Source of the DNA: Viridibacterium silvisoli
GTDB taxonomy: Bacteria; Pseudomonadota; Gammaproteobacteria; Burkholderiales; Rhodocyclaceae
NCBI RefSeq assembly: GCF_036017035.1
Contig: NZ_JAYXHS010000001.1
Coordinates: 2,050,967 to 2,114,966, forward strand
Direction: 5' to 3'
Length of the DNA: 64,000 nt
Below, one piece after another: positions 25,223 through 33,788 of this stretch. The translations under genes and the position numbers were made by a program. The notes beneath the pieces are model-generated. The model searched no databases. It was not told where the DNA came from and was given only the letters and a program-made list of their open reading frames with translations. How positions within the stretch are numbered: position 1 is the first letter of the stretch; each line of letters begins with the position of its first letter.

Positions 25223-25993
25223 TCAGCGCTTGAGCTTGTACCCCGTGCGGAACATCCAGGCCACGACGGCCATGCCGGCCAGCATGAAGCCCAGCGTGAC
25301 GGTGAGGCTGATGCCGACGTCCACATCGGCCATACCGTAGAAACTCCAGCGGAAACCGCTGATGAGATAGACGACCGGGTTGAAAAGCGAGATCGTCTGC
25401 CAGATGCCGGGCAGCATCTTGATCGAGTAGAAGCTGCCGCCGAGGAAGGTCAGCGGCGTGATGATCAGGAGCGGCACGACCTGCAGCTTCTCGAAGCTGT
25501 CTGCCCAGATGCCGATGATGAAGCCGAGCAGGCTGAAGGTAATGGCCGTGAGCAGCAGGAACAGGATCATCCACAACGGATGCTCCACGCGTAGCGGCAC
25601 GAACATCGCCGCCGTGATGAGGATGATCACGCCAAGGATGATGGACTTCGTCGCCGCCGCCCCGACGTAACTGATGACGATCTCCACATACGAGACGGGC
25701 GCCGACAGCAGCTCGTAGATCGTGCCGGTGAACTTCGGGAAATAGATGCCGAAGGACGCGTTCGAAATGCTCTGCGTGAGCAACGACAGCATGACGAGGC
25801 CGGGCACGATGAAAGCGCCATAGCTCACGCCGTCGATCTCGGGGATACGCGTGCCGATGGCGCCGCCGAACACCACGAAGTACAGAGAGGTGGAAATGAC
25901 CGGCGAGATGATGCTCTGCATCACCGTGCGCCAGGTGCGGGCCATTTCGAATTTGTAGATGGCGCGGATGGCGTGGATGTTGAGGCGGCTCAT
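25223..25993 (-). CDS. ABC-2 type transporter permease (YadH-like)
   Basis: A 256-residue permease with six predicted membrane segments and the ABC-2 domain fold, close in pattern to YadH/NodJ exporter subunits. It contains the conserved region LTFLGGSFYSI...LNP-like (SLFNPVVYLISGFRWSFYG). Its start overlaps the end of the ATPase gene by 4 bp (ATGA), so the two are translationally coupled. Substrate unknown. Confidence 0.88.
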   Translation of the reverse strand: MSRLNIHAIRAIYKFEMARTWRTVMQSIISPVISTSLYFVVFGGAIGTRIPEIDGVSYGAFIVPGLVMLSLLTQSISNASFGIYFPKFTGTIYELLSAPVSYVEIVISYVGAAATKSIILGVIILITAAMFVPLRVEHPLWMILFLLLTAITFSLLGFIIGIWADSFEKLQVVPLLIITPLTFLGGSFYSIKMLPGIWQTISLFNPVVYLISGFRWSFYGMADVDVGISLTVTLGFMLAGMAVVAWMFRTGYKLKR

Positions 25994-26913
25994 TGCTTGC
26001 CCTCCACGAGACTCACGAAAATGTCTTCGAGCGAACTCTGCGTCGTGTGCAGGTCCTTGAAGCGGATGCCGGCATCATCGAGCTGCTTGAGCAGGTCGGC
26101 GATCTCCACTTTCTCTCCCGCGTCATAGGTGTAGACCAGCTCGTTGCCGTTCTGGGCGAGACTCAGCTGGTAGTGATCGAAACCGGCAGGCACGGCCTCG
26201 AGCGCCGCGTCGAGCTGCAGCGTCATCTGCTTCTTGCCGAGTTTGCGCATCAGCTCGGCCTTGTCTTCGACGAGGACGATCTGGCCCTTGTTGATCACGC
26301 CGATGCGGTCGGCCATCTCCTCGGCTTCTTCGATGTAATGCGTGGTCAGGATGATGGTCACGCCCGAGGCGCGCAGCTTGCGCACCAGCTCCCACATGTC
26401 GCGACGCAGGGTGACGTCGACGCCCGCAGTCGGTTCGTCGAGGAACAGCACCTGCGGCTCGTGCGACAGCGCCTTGGCAATCATCAGGCGGCGCTTCATG
26501 CCGCCGGACAGGGTGATGATCTTGCTGTCGCGCTTCTCCCAGAGCGACAGATCCTTCAGCGTCTTCTCGATGTGCGCCGGGTTCGCTGACTTGCCGAACA
26601 GGCCGCGGCTGAAGGTCACCGTGTCCCACACCGTCTCGAACGCATCCGTGGTCAGCTCCTGCGGCACCAGGCCGATCACGGTGCGCGCCGCGCGGTAGTC
26701 CTTGACGATGTCGTGGCCATCGACCAGCACCTGCCCCTCGCTCGGATTGACGATGCCGCAGATCGTGCTGATCAGCGTCGTCTTGCCCGCGCCGTTGGGG
26801 CCCAGCAGCGCGAAGATCTCGCCGCGGCGGATATCGAGGTGGATGTCCTTGAGCGCCTGGAAGCCGGACGCGTAGGTCTTGAAGAGCTTGCTGACGGAAA
26901 TGATGGCTGGCAT
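25990..26913 (-). CDS. ABC transporter ATP-binding protein (YadG-like)
   Basis: A 307-residue ATPase with Walker A GPNGAGKTT, signature LSGGMKRRL, Walker B VLFLDEPTAGVD and the H-loop (TTHYIEEAE). The pattern is that of the drug/polysaccharide-type exporters that pair with ABC-2 permeases. A C-terminal extension of about 80 residues is typical of the YadG group. It forms a two-gene unit with the overlapping permease gene. What it exports cannot be told from sequence. Confidence 0.92.
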   Translation of the reverse strand: MPAIISVSKLFKTYASGFQALKDIHLDIRRGEIFALLGPNGAGKTTLISTICGIVNPSEGQVLVDGHDIVKDYRAARTVIGLVPQELTTDAFETVWDTVTFSRGLFGKSANPAHIEKTLKDLSLWEKRDSKIITLSGGMKRRLMIAKALSHEPQVLFLDEPTAGVDVTLRRDMWELVRKLRASGVTIILTTHYIEEAEEMADRIGVINKGQIVLVEDKAELMRKLGKKQMTLQLDAALEAVPAGFDHYQLSLAQNGNELVYTYDAGEKVEIADLLKQLDDAGIRFKDLHTTQSSLEDIFVSLVEGKQ

Positions 26914-27027
26914 GGGGGCGGGAGAGAACAGGGGGGCGGAGCGATCTTACTCCCTGTTCGGCTCCGCGGTTTCCATGTTGAGGAAAGGGGATTGCGCCCG
27001 GTAAGGTCCTGCAGCAGGACTTGCGGG

Positions 27028-28761
27028 TTAGCGGACCGCCGAATGCAGGCCAATCAGCACGATGATGATGGCCAGCACCAGCGATACGCCTTTCCAGAAT
27101 GCCTCGGGGTGCTGTTCGATGAGTGGCGGTCGGCTGCGATCCATCAGGTCGACATTGGGGTGGCGCAGGTCGAAGATGAATTCCGACAGCTCGGCGTAGC
27201 GCTTGTACGGATCGGGGTGTACGGCCTTGCGCAGGGCGCCGTCGACCCACACGGGGATTTCGCGGTCGTCGTCGAGCACCGGGCGGTAGCGCAGTTTCTT
27301 CTGCGCCGCCTTCGTGCGTGCGCGGGCGACCTCTGCGCCGTATGGCAGCTTGCCGCAGAGCATCTGGTAGGCGATGACGCCGAGTGAGAACAGGTCGGAG
27401 CGCGACGTGCCGTTGTCGCCGAGGAAGTATTCTGGCGCGGTGAATTGCACCGTGCCGAGGATGTCGCCGCGATCAGCGGCGGGCGCAGATTCGATCACAC
27501 CTGTCACGCGTGTCGAGCCGAAGTCGATGATCTTCACCGTGCCGGTGGCGTCGATCATGATGTTCTCCGGCCGCAGGTCCTGGTGCAGCATCTCCAGCCG
27601 GTGGAAGGCGCGCAGGCCTTTCGCGATCTGTTCGACGATGTCGCGCACTGCTTCGAGGTCGGGCCGCGGGTTGTCTATCATCCACTGCGTCAGCGTCTGA
27701 CCCTCGATGTACTCCGTCACCACGTACAGGAAGTTGCGCTGCCGCGTCAGCGAACAAGGCTTGAGCACGTGTGCGCTGTTGATGCGCCGAGCGACCCACT
27801 CTTCCATCAGGAAGCGCTCGAGATAGTCCGGATTGCCGCCAAGGTCGATGGAGGGCGTCTTGAGAATGACGGTTGCATCGGTCTCGATGTCGACCGCGAG
27901 GTAGATGTGGCTGCGGCTGCTGCCATGCACTTCGCGCACGATGCGGTAGCCATCGAAAACCGCGCGTGCATCGAGCAGGGGCGGCAGTGGCAGCTTGGCG
28001 AACTGCTGGTGGATCTCGCCAACCTCGGCGTTGGGCAGTTCGTCGATGCGCACGATCTGCAGCGTCAGGTTGTCGGCGCTGCCGTTCTCGTAGGCAGCGG
28101 CCACGATGCGTCGCGTGACCTCATCGAGATGGTCGGGATCGCTCTCGATGGCCTCGATGATTGCTGCCGCGTCGACGTGCTCGTACACGCCATCCGTGGC
28201 TAGCAAGAAGATGTCGCCCTTCTCGATCTGATCGGACTGGTAATCGATTTCGACCTGCGGGTTGATGCCAAGCGCGCGGCCCAGATAGCTCTGCTCGCCG
28301 GAGATGTAGATGCGGTGATCGTGAGTGAGTTGTTCGAGTTTCTTGCCGCGCAGCCGGTAAATGCGCGAATCACCGACGTGAAAGATGTGTGCCGTGGTCG
28401 ACTTGATGACCAGCGCGCTCAGCGTGCAGACGTAGCCCTTGTCCTTCTCGTAGCGATGCTCGCTGCGCTGTGTCTGCGAGTGCAGCCAGGAGTTGGTAGC
28501 CGTGAGCACGCGCTGCGCCGAGGTTTTAACCGACCAGGCTTCCGAAGTGCAGTAGTAGTCCTCGAGGAAGGCCTTCACCGCCGAGGCGCTGGCGATCTGG
28601 CTCACGTCGCTGCTGCTGATGCCATCAGCCAGCGCGATGGCAATGCCCTTCGAGCGCAACTGCGTCTCTGCAGGAATGCAGATGCCATGGAAATCCTGGT
28701 TGATTTCCTTGCGGCCTTTATCGGAGTGCTGCCCGACAGAAATTTTCAGTTCACTGGACAT
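27028..28761 (-). CDS. Second fused PP2C phosphatase - Ser/Thr kinase, next to FNT channel
   Basis: A 577-residue paralogue of the fusion at 2828-4528. PP2C part: NQD (21-23), LADG (44-47), VGDSR (129-133), LATDG (187-191) and SADN (228-231). Kinase part: Lys301, the catalytic loop HQDLRPEN (393-400), DFG (413-415) and APE (442-444). The loop has Gln for Arg and Arg for Lys relative to HRDLKPEN, but the catalytic Asp395 and Asn400 remain. A C-terminal membrane segment (about 553-575) follows. It lies 73 bp after the FNT channel gene, beyond a terminator. Phosphorylation control of that channel is inferred from the pairing. Confidence 0.9.
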   Translation of the reverse strand: MSSELKISVGQHSDKGRKEINQDFHGICIPAETQLRSKGIAIALADGISSSDVSQIASASAVKAFLEDYYCTSEAWSVKTSAQRVLTATNSWLHSQTQRSEHRYEKDKGYVCTLSALVIKSTTAHIFHVGDSRIYRLRGKKLEQLTHDHRIYISGEQSYLGRALGINPQVEIDYQSDQIEKGDIFLLATDGVYEHVDAAAIIEAIESDPDHLDEVTRRIVAAAYENGSADNLTLQIVRIDELPNAEVGEIHQQFAKLPLPPLLDARAVFDGYRIVREVHGSSRSHIYLAVDIETDATVILKTPSIDLGGNPDYLERFLMEEWVARRINSAHVLKPCSLTRQRNFLYVVTEYIEGQTLTQWMIDNPRPDLEAVRDIVEQIAKGLRAFHRLEMLHQDLRPENIMIDATGTVKIIDFGSTRVTGVIESAPAADRGDILGTVQFTAPEYFLGDNGTSRSDLFSLGVIAYQMLCGKLPYGAEVARARTKAAQKKLRYRPVLDDDREIPVWVDGALRKAVHPDPYKRYAELSEFIFDLRHPNVDLMDRSRPPLIEQHPEAFWKGVSLVLAIIIVLIGLHSAVR

Positions 28762-28784
28762 CGGGGCTGCCAGAGGTGGTCACC

Positions 28785-28814
28785 AAAAAACACGCCGCAT
28801 GATCGCATGCGGCG
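28785..28814 (-). terminator. Rho-independent terminator between FNT channel and PP2C-kinase
   Basis: A perfect 9-bp stem (28793-28801 with 28806-28814) with a 4-base loop, followed on the minus strand by TGTTTTTTGG. It ends the FNT transcript 24 bp before the kinase start, so the kinase is expressed by read-through or from its own promoter. Confidence 0.88.
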
Positions 28815-28834
28815 CGCTTCTCCTCTTGCGCGGA

Positions 28835-29644
28835 TCAGGCGTTGCGCTTCGGTGCCGTCTTCACGTGCGTTGCATAAAGCGTGAGGCCAGTGAATGCCAG
28901 GCCGCCCACCAGGTTGCCCAGCACGGTCGGGATTTCGTTCCAGATCAGGTAGTCCATGATTGTGAAATGTGCGCCCAGCAGCAGGCCTGACGGGAACAGG
29001 AACATGTTCACGATGGAGTGTTCGAACACCATGTAGAAGAACAGCATGATGGGCATCCACATCGCGATCACCTTGCCACTGACATGCGTTGAGATCATCG
29101 CACCGACCACACCGGCCGACACCATCCAGTTGCACAGCATGCCGCGCACGAACAGTGTCAGCATGCCGGCTGCGCCGTGTGCCTGGTAGCCCAGCGTGCG
29201 ATTCTCACCGACGATGCCGATGGCCTTGCCCACCGCATTGGGCTCTTGCGAAAAGCCGTATGTGACGTAGATCGCCATCATCACGGCCACCGTGAAAGCT
29301 CCGAGGAAGTTGCCGACGAATACCAAGCCCCAGTTGCGCAGCACGCCGCCGAGGGTGACGCCCGGGCGCTTGTCGATCAGTGCGAGTGGTGCGAGCACGA
29401 ACACGCCTGTCAGCAGATCGAAGCCGAACAGATAGAGCATGCAGAAGCCGACAGGGAACAGCACTGCGCCCAGCAGTGGCTGACCGGTCTGCACGTTGAT
29501 GGTGACCGCGAACCATGCTGCCAGCGCGAGGATGGCGCCGGCCATGAAGGCGCGAATTACCGTGTCCCGCGTGGACATGAATATTTTGGATTCACCTGCA
29601 TCAATCATCTTCGTAACGAATTCCGAAGGGACGAGATAAGACAT
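28835..29644 (-). CDS. Formate/nitrite transporter (FNT) family channel
   Basis: A 269-residue integral membrane protein with six predicted helices, matching the pentameric FocA/NirC channels. Family signatures are present: FVGNFLGA and FEHSIVNM, the latter with the central-pore histidine. I chose the ATG at 29644 because an AAGGAG ribosome site lies 5 bases upstream and the protein then starts MSYLVPSEF; a GTG at 29659 would fall inside the leader. The substrate could be nitrite or formate. Pairing with a phosphatase-kinase related to the one in the nitrite operon favours nitrite, by inference. A leader attenuator precedes it. Confidence 0.9.
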   Translation of the reverse strand: MSYLVPSEFVTKMIDAGESKIFMSTRDTVIRAFMAGAILALAAWFAVTINVQTGQPLLGAVLFPVGFCMLYLFGFDLLTGVFVLAPLALIDKRPGVTLGGVLRNWGLVFVGNFLGAFTVAVMMAIYVTYGFSQEPNAVGKAIGIVGENRTLGYQAHGAAGMLTLFVRGMLCNWMVSAGVVGAMISTHVSGKVIAMWMPIMLFFYMVFEHSIVNMFLFPSGLLLGAHFTIMDYLIWNEIPTVLGNLVGGLAFTGLTLYATHVKTAPKRNA

Positions 29645-29663
29645 GACTTCTCCTTGCACAACA

Positions 29664-29726
29664 CAAAAAGCAAAACAAAAAGGCGCCTATTTCCGGGCCT
29701 CGGTTGAGGTCACGGAAATAGACGCC
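29664..29726 (-). terminator. Attenuator terminator in the FNT leader
   Basis: On the minus strand, the 14-base arm 29726-29713 pairs with 29695-29682 (13 Watson-Crick pairs and one G-U) around a 17-base loop, which can itself form a CCUC/GAGG stem. It is followed by UUUUUGUUUUGCUUUUUG (29681-29664). This is a strong intrinsic terminator that ends 20 bases before the FNT start codon, so expression requires read-through. Confidence 0.85.
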
Positions 29727-29771
29727 ATCGTCTATTTGAATAATTTTGGTAATCGGTGCGAGTCACCTCGC
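29716..29771 (-). promoter_or_regulatory. Antiterminator stem and upstream hairpin of the FNT leader switch
   Basis: Segment 29737-29729 (AAAUAGACG on the minus strand) pairs perfectly over 9 bp with 29724-29716, which is the 5' arm of the terminator. The two structures therefore exclude each other. Just upstream is a 5-bp stem with a GTGA loop (29771-29758). About 50 bp further is a hairpin CACGGC/GCCGTG (29840-29821). The layout is that of a riboswitch or protein-controlled attenuator. The ligand or binder is unknown and I recognise no riboswitch class. Confidence 0.6.
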
Positions 29772-30049
29772 GCTACCAGACAGTCGTTTGCCTGATGCTC
29801 TCATAAAGCAGGTTCCGCGCCACGGCGACATGCTGCCGTGAGCGCTGGGTTTGGCCTTGATTAAAGCGCTTTTATTGCAATGCCGCAGCACCGGTGCAGT
29901 GCGCGACCAACCGGACTTGGTGCAGGCGTTTGTGTTGCGCTGCGGCGCCATGAGGGCTGTGGAACTCTGCGTGCTTGCCTTGGTGTTCAAGCAAGTTGGT
30001 GGCGCGACGAAGCCGCGACCACTCCGTCCGGCATGGCGGCGACTTGTAG

Positions 30050-30135
30050 GTCGGAAAAGCGCAGCGCCTTCCGACGCTTGAATTCTCGCGCCAGCACTCT
30101 CGCGAATGTCGGAAGGCGCCTGCGGCTTTTCCGAC
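30050..30135. repeat. REP-like doublet (REPIN/BIME-type) between FNT and sua5 genes
   Basis: Two inverted hairpin units: 30050-30075 (GTCGGAAAAGCG...CGCCTTCCGAC) and 30108-30135 (GTCGGAAGGCGC...GCTTTTCCGAC), 32 bp apart. Outer GTAGG (30046-30050) and CCTAC (30135-30139) extend the overall inverted repeat. The core is the same as in the doublet at 10069-10162. The rest of 29772-30146 holds no gene that I can support. Confidence 0.78.
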
Positions 30136-30146
30136 CTACGTCTTTG

Positions 30147-31115
30147 TCACTCGCCGCCTGAGCCTACAACTGCGCGGCCGAGGCGATCGCGCACGGCATC
30201 CCAGGCTGCGTCGGGAGGTAGCTCCTCAACGAGGATGAGTTGTGCGCCGCTGGCGTCGAGCGCGCGCAGATTGGCATACAGGTCGTGCGCGAAGTGGGCC
30301 ACGTCAGGGCCGGAGACGATCCACGGGCCTGGCTGGTCGCCTGGCGACTCGACGCTATGACTCAGTACGGCATGCTCGCCTGTTGGATCGATCGGGTCGA
30401 GCAGTTCCGCGCGCGATGCCATGCGCATGGCTGTGCGTGGCGCGTAGTGAGCCGCCAGTGCGCCGGAGACGCGCGGCGCGTTCTCTGCATGCTGTGGCAG
30501 GCGCGGGCGGCGGCCGATCACCGCTGCGATGGCGTCCGCGCCAATCATGCCGGGGCGCAGGATCACAGGCTCGCCGCGCGAGAGGTCGAGAATGGTGGAT
30601 TCGATGCCGACCTGGCAGGCGCCGCCGTCGAGGATCAGGGCGACCGATTCGCCCAGCTCTTCGGCGACATGCGCAGCCGTGGTCGGGCTGATGCGGCCGA
30701 AGCGGTTGGCCGAGGGCGCGGCGATGCCGCCGTTGAAGGCGCGCAGCAGGGCCAGGGCTACGGGATGATCCGGCACGCGCAGGCCGACGGTGTCTTGTCC
30801 GCCCGTGAGCAGATCGGAGACGTCGGCTTCCTTCTTCAGGATCATGGTCAGCGGGCCCGGCCAGAAGGCACGCGCCAGTGCGATGGCTTCTTTCGGGATT
30901 TCACGCGCCCACTCCACAATGCCATCGGCATCGGCAAGGTGCACGATCAGTGGGTGGTCGGCGGGGCGGCCTTTCGCTGCGAAGATCTTCGCCACAGCCT
31001 GCGCATTCGACGCATCTGCGCCGAGCCCGTAGACGGTTTCGGTGGGCAGGGCGACGAGTTCGCCTGCGCGGAGCAGGGCGGCGGCACGGGCGATGTCTTC
31101 AGGTGTTGCGTTCAT
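30147..31115 (-). CDS. sua5: L-threonylcarbamoyladenylate synthase, two-domain Sua5 type
   Basis: A 322-residue enzyme that makes threonylcarbamoyl-AMP from Thr, bicarbonate and ATP for t6A37 modification of ANN-decoding tRNAs. The N-terminal YrdC/TsaC domain (about 1-195) has LPTETVYGLGADA, KGRPADHPL and APSANRFGRISPTTA. A C-terminal Sua5 domain (about 225-322) follows, so this is the longer form, not single-domain TsaC. It is the last gene of the folD-purE-purK-hydrolase-sua5 set, a grouping common in betaproteobacteria. Confidence 0.93.
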   Translation of the reverse strand: MNATPEDIARAAALLRAGELVALPTETVYGLGADASNAQAVAKIFAAKGRPADHPLIVHLADADGIVEWAREIPKEAIALARAFWPGPLTMILKKEADVSDLLTGGQDTVGLRVPDHPVALALLRAFNGGIAAPSANRFGRISPTTAAHVAEELGESVALILDGGACQVGIESTILDLSRGEPVILRPGMIGADAIAAVIGRRPRLPQHAENAPRVSGALAAHYAPRTAMRMASRAELLDPIDPTGEHAVLSHSVESPGDQPGPWIVSGPDVAHFAHDLYANLRALDASGAQLILVEELPPDAAWDAVRDRLGRAVVGSGGE

Positions 31116-31125
31116 CTGCTGGCTC

Positions 31126-31971
31126 TTACTTCAACTGTTCGGCGAAGAAGGCGAGGACGCGCTTCTTCGCATCTTCACGTGCTTCGGGGTTCGGCGCGGT
31201 GGTCACGCCTTGGCCGGGATTGACGCCATTCGGCACTTCCTTGCGCACGCGTTTGCTCGTGATGCCGGGGTTGTCGAAGTCGTGATAACTATCAGGATAG
31301 GTGACGATGCTCATCGGTTCGCCGCGTGCAGCCACGCTGGCAGCAAGTTCCTTGCAGGGCGCTGCGGGTGTCCAGTCGTCCGATTCGCCAATCAGGAGCA
31401 GCAGCGGTGCGTAGGGATGGAAACCGTCTGCGCGTTTGTTGCGTGCGGTGCAGCCGGGGTAGAAGGACACCGCGGCCTTGAAACCTTCAGTAGTCACGGC
31501 TTTGGGTTTGCGTGTGATGGTGTCCAGCGTCACTCCTCCTCCGTGCGACCAGCCGAGCACGGCAATGCGCTTGGCATCGATATCGGTCTGCTGGCGTAGC
31601 CAGGCGAGTGCGGCGTAGGCATCGCCGACACGGTCGGCTTCCTTGAGCGTGCGCTCGCCGAACTTGATGGTGCACACTTCCTTGATGCCGCGTGAGGTGA
31701 AGCTGTCGAGCACCAGCGACTCATACCCCTGGCTCGCCATGAACTCGCCCCACATCTTCTGGCGCGCACCGACAGCACCCTTGCTGCCATACATGCCACC
31801 GCAGCCGTGCAGCATCACGATGGCAGGGTGTGGGCCGGGCGTGGCAGGCTTGTAGAGGTGTGCGACGAGGGGTTCGGGCGAGGAAGAGATGCCTGCCGTG
31901 GGGATGCTGATCTGTTCGGAGGCGTGTGCGGTCGGTATGCACGCCGCGAACAGCAGCGAAGCGAGTCGCAT
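31126..31971 (-). CDS. Exported dienelactone hydrolase-family protein
   Basis: A 281-residue alpha/beta hydrolase with a short signal peptide (about 1-18, ending AHAS). The catalytic triad is Ser142 (GWSHGGG), Asp198 or Asp199 (GESDDW) and His230 (SYHDFD). The DLH family cleaves cyclic ester or lactone bonds, but the natural substrate here is unknown. The ATG at 31971 was chosen for the signal peptide; the ribosome site is weak. It lies between purK and sua5 on the same strand, so it may be cotranscribed although functionally unrelated. Confidence 0.8.
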   Translation of the reverse strand: MRLASLLFAACIPTAHASEQISIPTAGISSSPEPLVAHLYKPATPGPHPAIVMLHGCGGMYGSKGAVGARQKMWGEFMASQGYESLVLDSFTSRGIKEVCTIKFGERTLKEADRVGDAYAALAWLRQQTDIDAKRIAVLGWSHGGGVTLDTITRKPKAVTTEGFKAAVSFYPGCTARNKRADGFHPYAPLLLLIGESDDWTPAAPCKELAASVAARGEPMSIVTYPDSYHDFDNPGITSKRVRKEVPNGVNPGQGVTTAPNPEAREDAKKRVLAFFAEQLK

Positions 31972-32107
31972 TGCGCAGGTCAGGCTAGCGCGGCGCGACC
32001 CGATGGATGGGGGGAGTGTTGCCGCGCTCCGAACCCACCCTACGATGTTCGAAACGCTGCGTAGTGTGGTCGTTGCCTGCATGCTTTTCGCCCTTGAGAA
32101 AGCCGAA

Positions 32108-33271
32108 CTACTCGTCGCTGATCCCGATCGCTGCACGCGCCGCCATCGCTACTTCATGTGCCTTCGCGGGATCTGCATCGATCACGGTGAAGTGCCCCAT
32201 CTTGCGGCCAGGGCGAGCGTGGTGCTTGCCGTACAGGTGCAGCTTGAGGTTGGGATAGGTGAGCAGCTTGCCCCAGTCCGGCTCGCGGTAATGGCCGTGC
32301 GAGTCGGGGCCGGGCTGTGTCGGGTCGTACCAGATGTCGCCAAGCAGGTTCACCATCACCGCAGCGCTATGCGCGCGCGCGTCGCCGAGCGGCAGGCCGG
32401 TGAGGGCACGCACCTGCTGTTCGTACTGGCTGGTGGCGCACGCATCGACCGTGTAGTGGCCGCTGTTGTGCGGGCGTGGCGCCATCTCGTTCACATAGAG
32501 CTCGCCGCGCGAGACGAAGAACTCGACGGCCAGCGTGCCGATGTAGCCAAGCTGTTCGGCGATGCGTTCCGCGAGTTGCTGCGCCGTCTCTGCAGTGAAG
32601 CGCGAAGGCGAGATCGACACGTCGAGGATGCCCTTGGCGTGGGCGTTCTCGCTCGGCGCGAAGCTCTTCGTGTTGCCATGTTCGTCGCGCGCGAGCACGA
32701 CGGAAATCTCGTAGTCCAGCGTGAGCATCTGCTCGAGCACGCAGGGCTCGTTATGGAAGCCTTGCAGGGCGTGCAGCGCCTCTTCGCGGCTGGTGACGCG
32801 GGCCTGGCCTTTGCCGTCGTAGCCGAAGCGCGCGACTTTCAGGATGCCGGGGAACAGCTCGTCCGGCGCGTTGCGCAGATCGTCCGCCTTGTTCACGGCG
32901 ATGAAGGCGGCGTGCGGGATGTCGTTGTTGCGCAGGAACATCTTCTCTGCGACGCGGTTCTGACAAATGCCGACAGCATCTGCGGACGGGCGCACGGGCA
33001 GGAATTTGGCGAGGTAGTCCAGCGTGTCGGCCGGCACATTCTCGAATTCGGTGGTGATGGCTGCGCAGTTTTGCGCGAGCTGGTCGAGTGCGGCGAAGTC
33101 TTCGTAGGCGGCACACAGGTGGCGGTCTGCCGCCTTGCCGGCCGGGCTGTTGGTGTCGGGGTCGAGCACCCACACCTTGTAGCCGAGTTCATGCGCGGCC
33201 AGAACGAAGAAGCGGCCCAACTGGCCGCCACCGAGCATGCCGAGGGTGGCGGGGGGGAGAATCATGCTCAT
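32108..33271 (-). CDS. purK: N5-carboxyaminoimidazole ribonucleotide synthase PurK
   Basis: A 387-residue ATP-grasp enzyme that carboxylates AIR to N5-CAIR in purine synthesis, using ATP and bicarbonate. Features seen are the N-terminal LGGGQLGRFF, the ATP-grasp segments KVARFGYDGKGQA and EFFVSRGELYVNEMAPRPHNSGHYT, and normal length. It begins 13 bp after purE, its partner mutase, on the same strand, and should be cotranscribed with folD and purE. Confidence 0.96.
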   Translation of the reverse strand: MSMILPPATLGMLGGGQLGRFFVLAAHELGYKVWVLDPDTNSPAGKAADRHLCAAYEDFAALDQLAQNCAAITTEFENVPADTLDYLAKFLPVRPSADAVGICQNRVAEKMFLRNNDIPHAAFIAVNKADDLRNAPDELFPGILKVARFGYDGKGQARVTSREEALHALQGFHNEPCVLEQMLTLDYEISVVLARDEHGNTKSFAPSENAHAKGILDVSISPSRFTAETAQQLAERIAEQLGYIGTLAVEFFVSRGELYVNEMAPRPHNSGHYTVDACATSQYEQQVRALTGLPLGDARAHSAAVMVNLLGDIWYDPTQPGPDSHGHYREPDWGKLLTYPNLKLHLYGKHHARPGRKMGHFTVIDADPAKAHEVAMAARAAIGISDE

Positions 33272-33284
33272 CGTGTGCGTGGCC

Positions 33285-33785
33285 TTACTGCGGGTCGTCC
33301 AGCGTCATGTCCAGCACGGCTTGCGTCTGGCGTGCGCGGAATGCATCGAGCATCAGCGCGAGGCGCTTGTCTTCATTGGCGAGCAAAGCCACCGCAAACA
33401 GCGCGGCATTGGCGGCACCGGCTTCGCCGATGGCGAAGGTTGCGACAGGAATGCCCTTGGGCATCTGCACGATGGAGTGCAGTGAGTCGACGCCCGACAG
33501 CGCCTTGCTCTGCACCGGTACGCCGAGCACCGGCACGGGTGTTTTCGCGGCCAGCATGCCGGGCAGGTGCGCGGCGCCACCGGCACCGGCGATGATGGCC
33601 TTGAGGCCCCGGTCGCGCGCCGCTTCGGCGTATTCGAACATCAGGTCCGGCGTGCGGTGTGCGGAGACGACGCGCGCTTCGTAGGGCACGCCGAAGTCCT
33701 TGAGGATCTTGGCCGCGGCTTGCAGGGTGGGCCAGTCGGAATTGGAGCCCATGACGATGCCGATGACGGCGTTTTCGTTTTCCAT
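33285..33785 (-). CDS. purE: N5-CAIR mutase PurE
   Basis: A 166-residue class I PurE that moves the carboxylate of N5-CAIR to give CAIR. The motifs GSNSDW, SAHRTP and GAGGAAHLPGM form the active site. It starts 3 bp after the folD stop and ends 13 bp before purK, so it is tightly embedded in the operon. Length is typical of the bacterial octameric enzyme. Confidence 0.97.
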   Translation of the reverse strand: MENENAVIGIVMGSNSDWPTLQAAAKILKDFGVPYEARVVSAHRTPDLMFEYAEAARDRGLKAIIAGAGGAAHLPGMLAAKTPVPVLGVPVQSKALSGVDSLHSIVQMPKGIPVATFAIGEAGAANAALFAVALLANEDKRLALMLDAFRARQTQAVLDMTLDDPQ

Positions 33786-33788
33786 TGC

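Noticed and set aside
29838..29860. TTGAT half-site upstream of the FNT leader as a possible FNR/Anr box
   Set aside because: The second half reads GCGCT, not ATCAA, so the palindrome is absent.
31889..33595. A 568-codon open frame on the plus strand opposite purK and part of purE
   Set aside because: Covers two well-conserved purine genes on the other strand; composition typical of a shadow frame.
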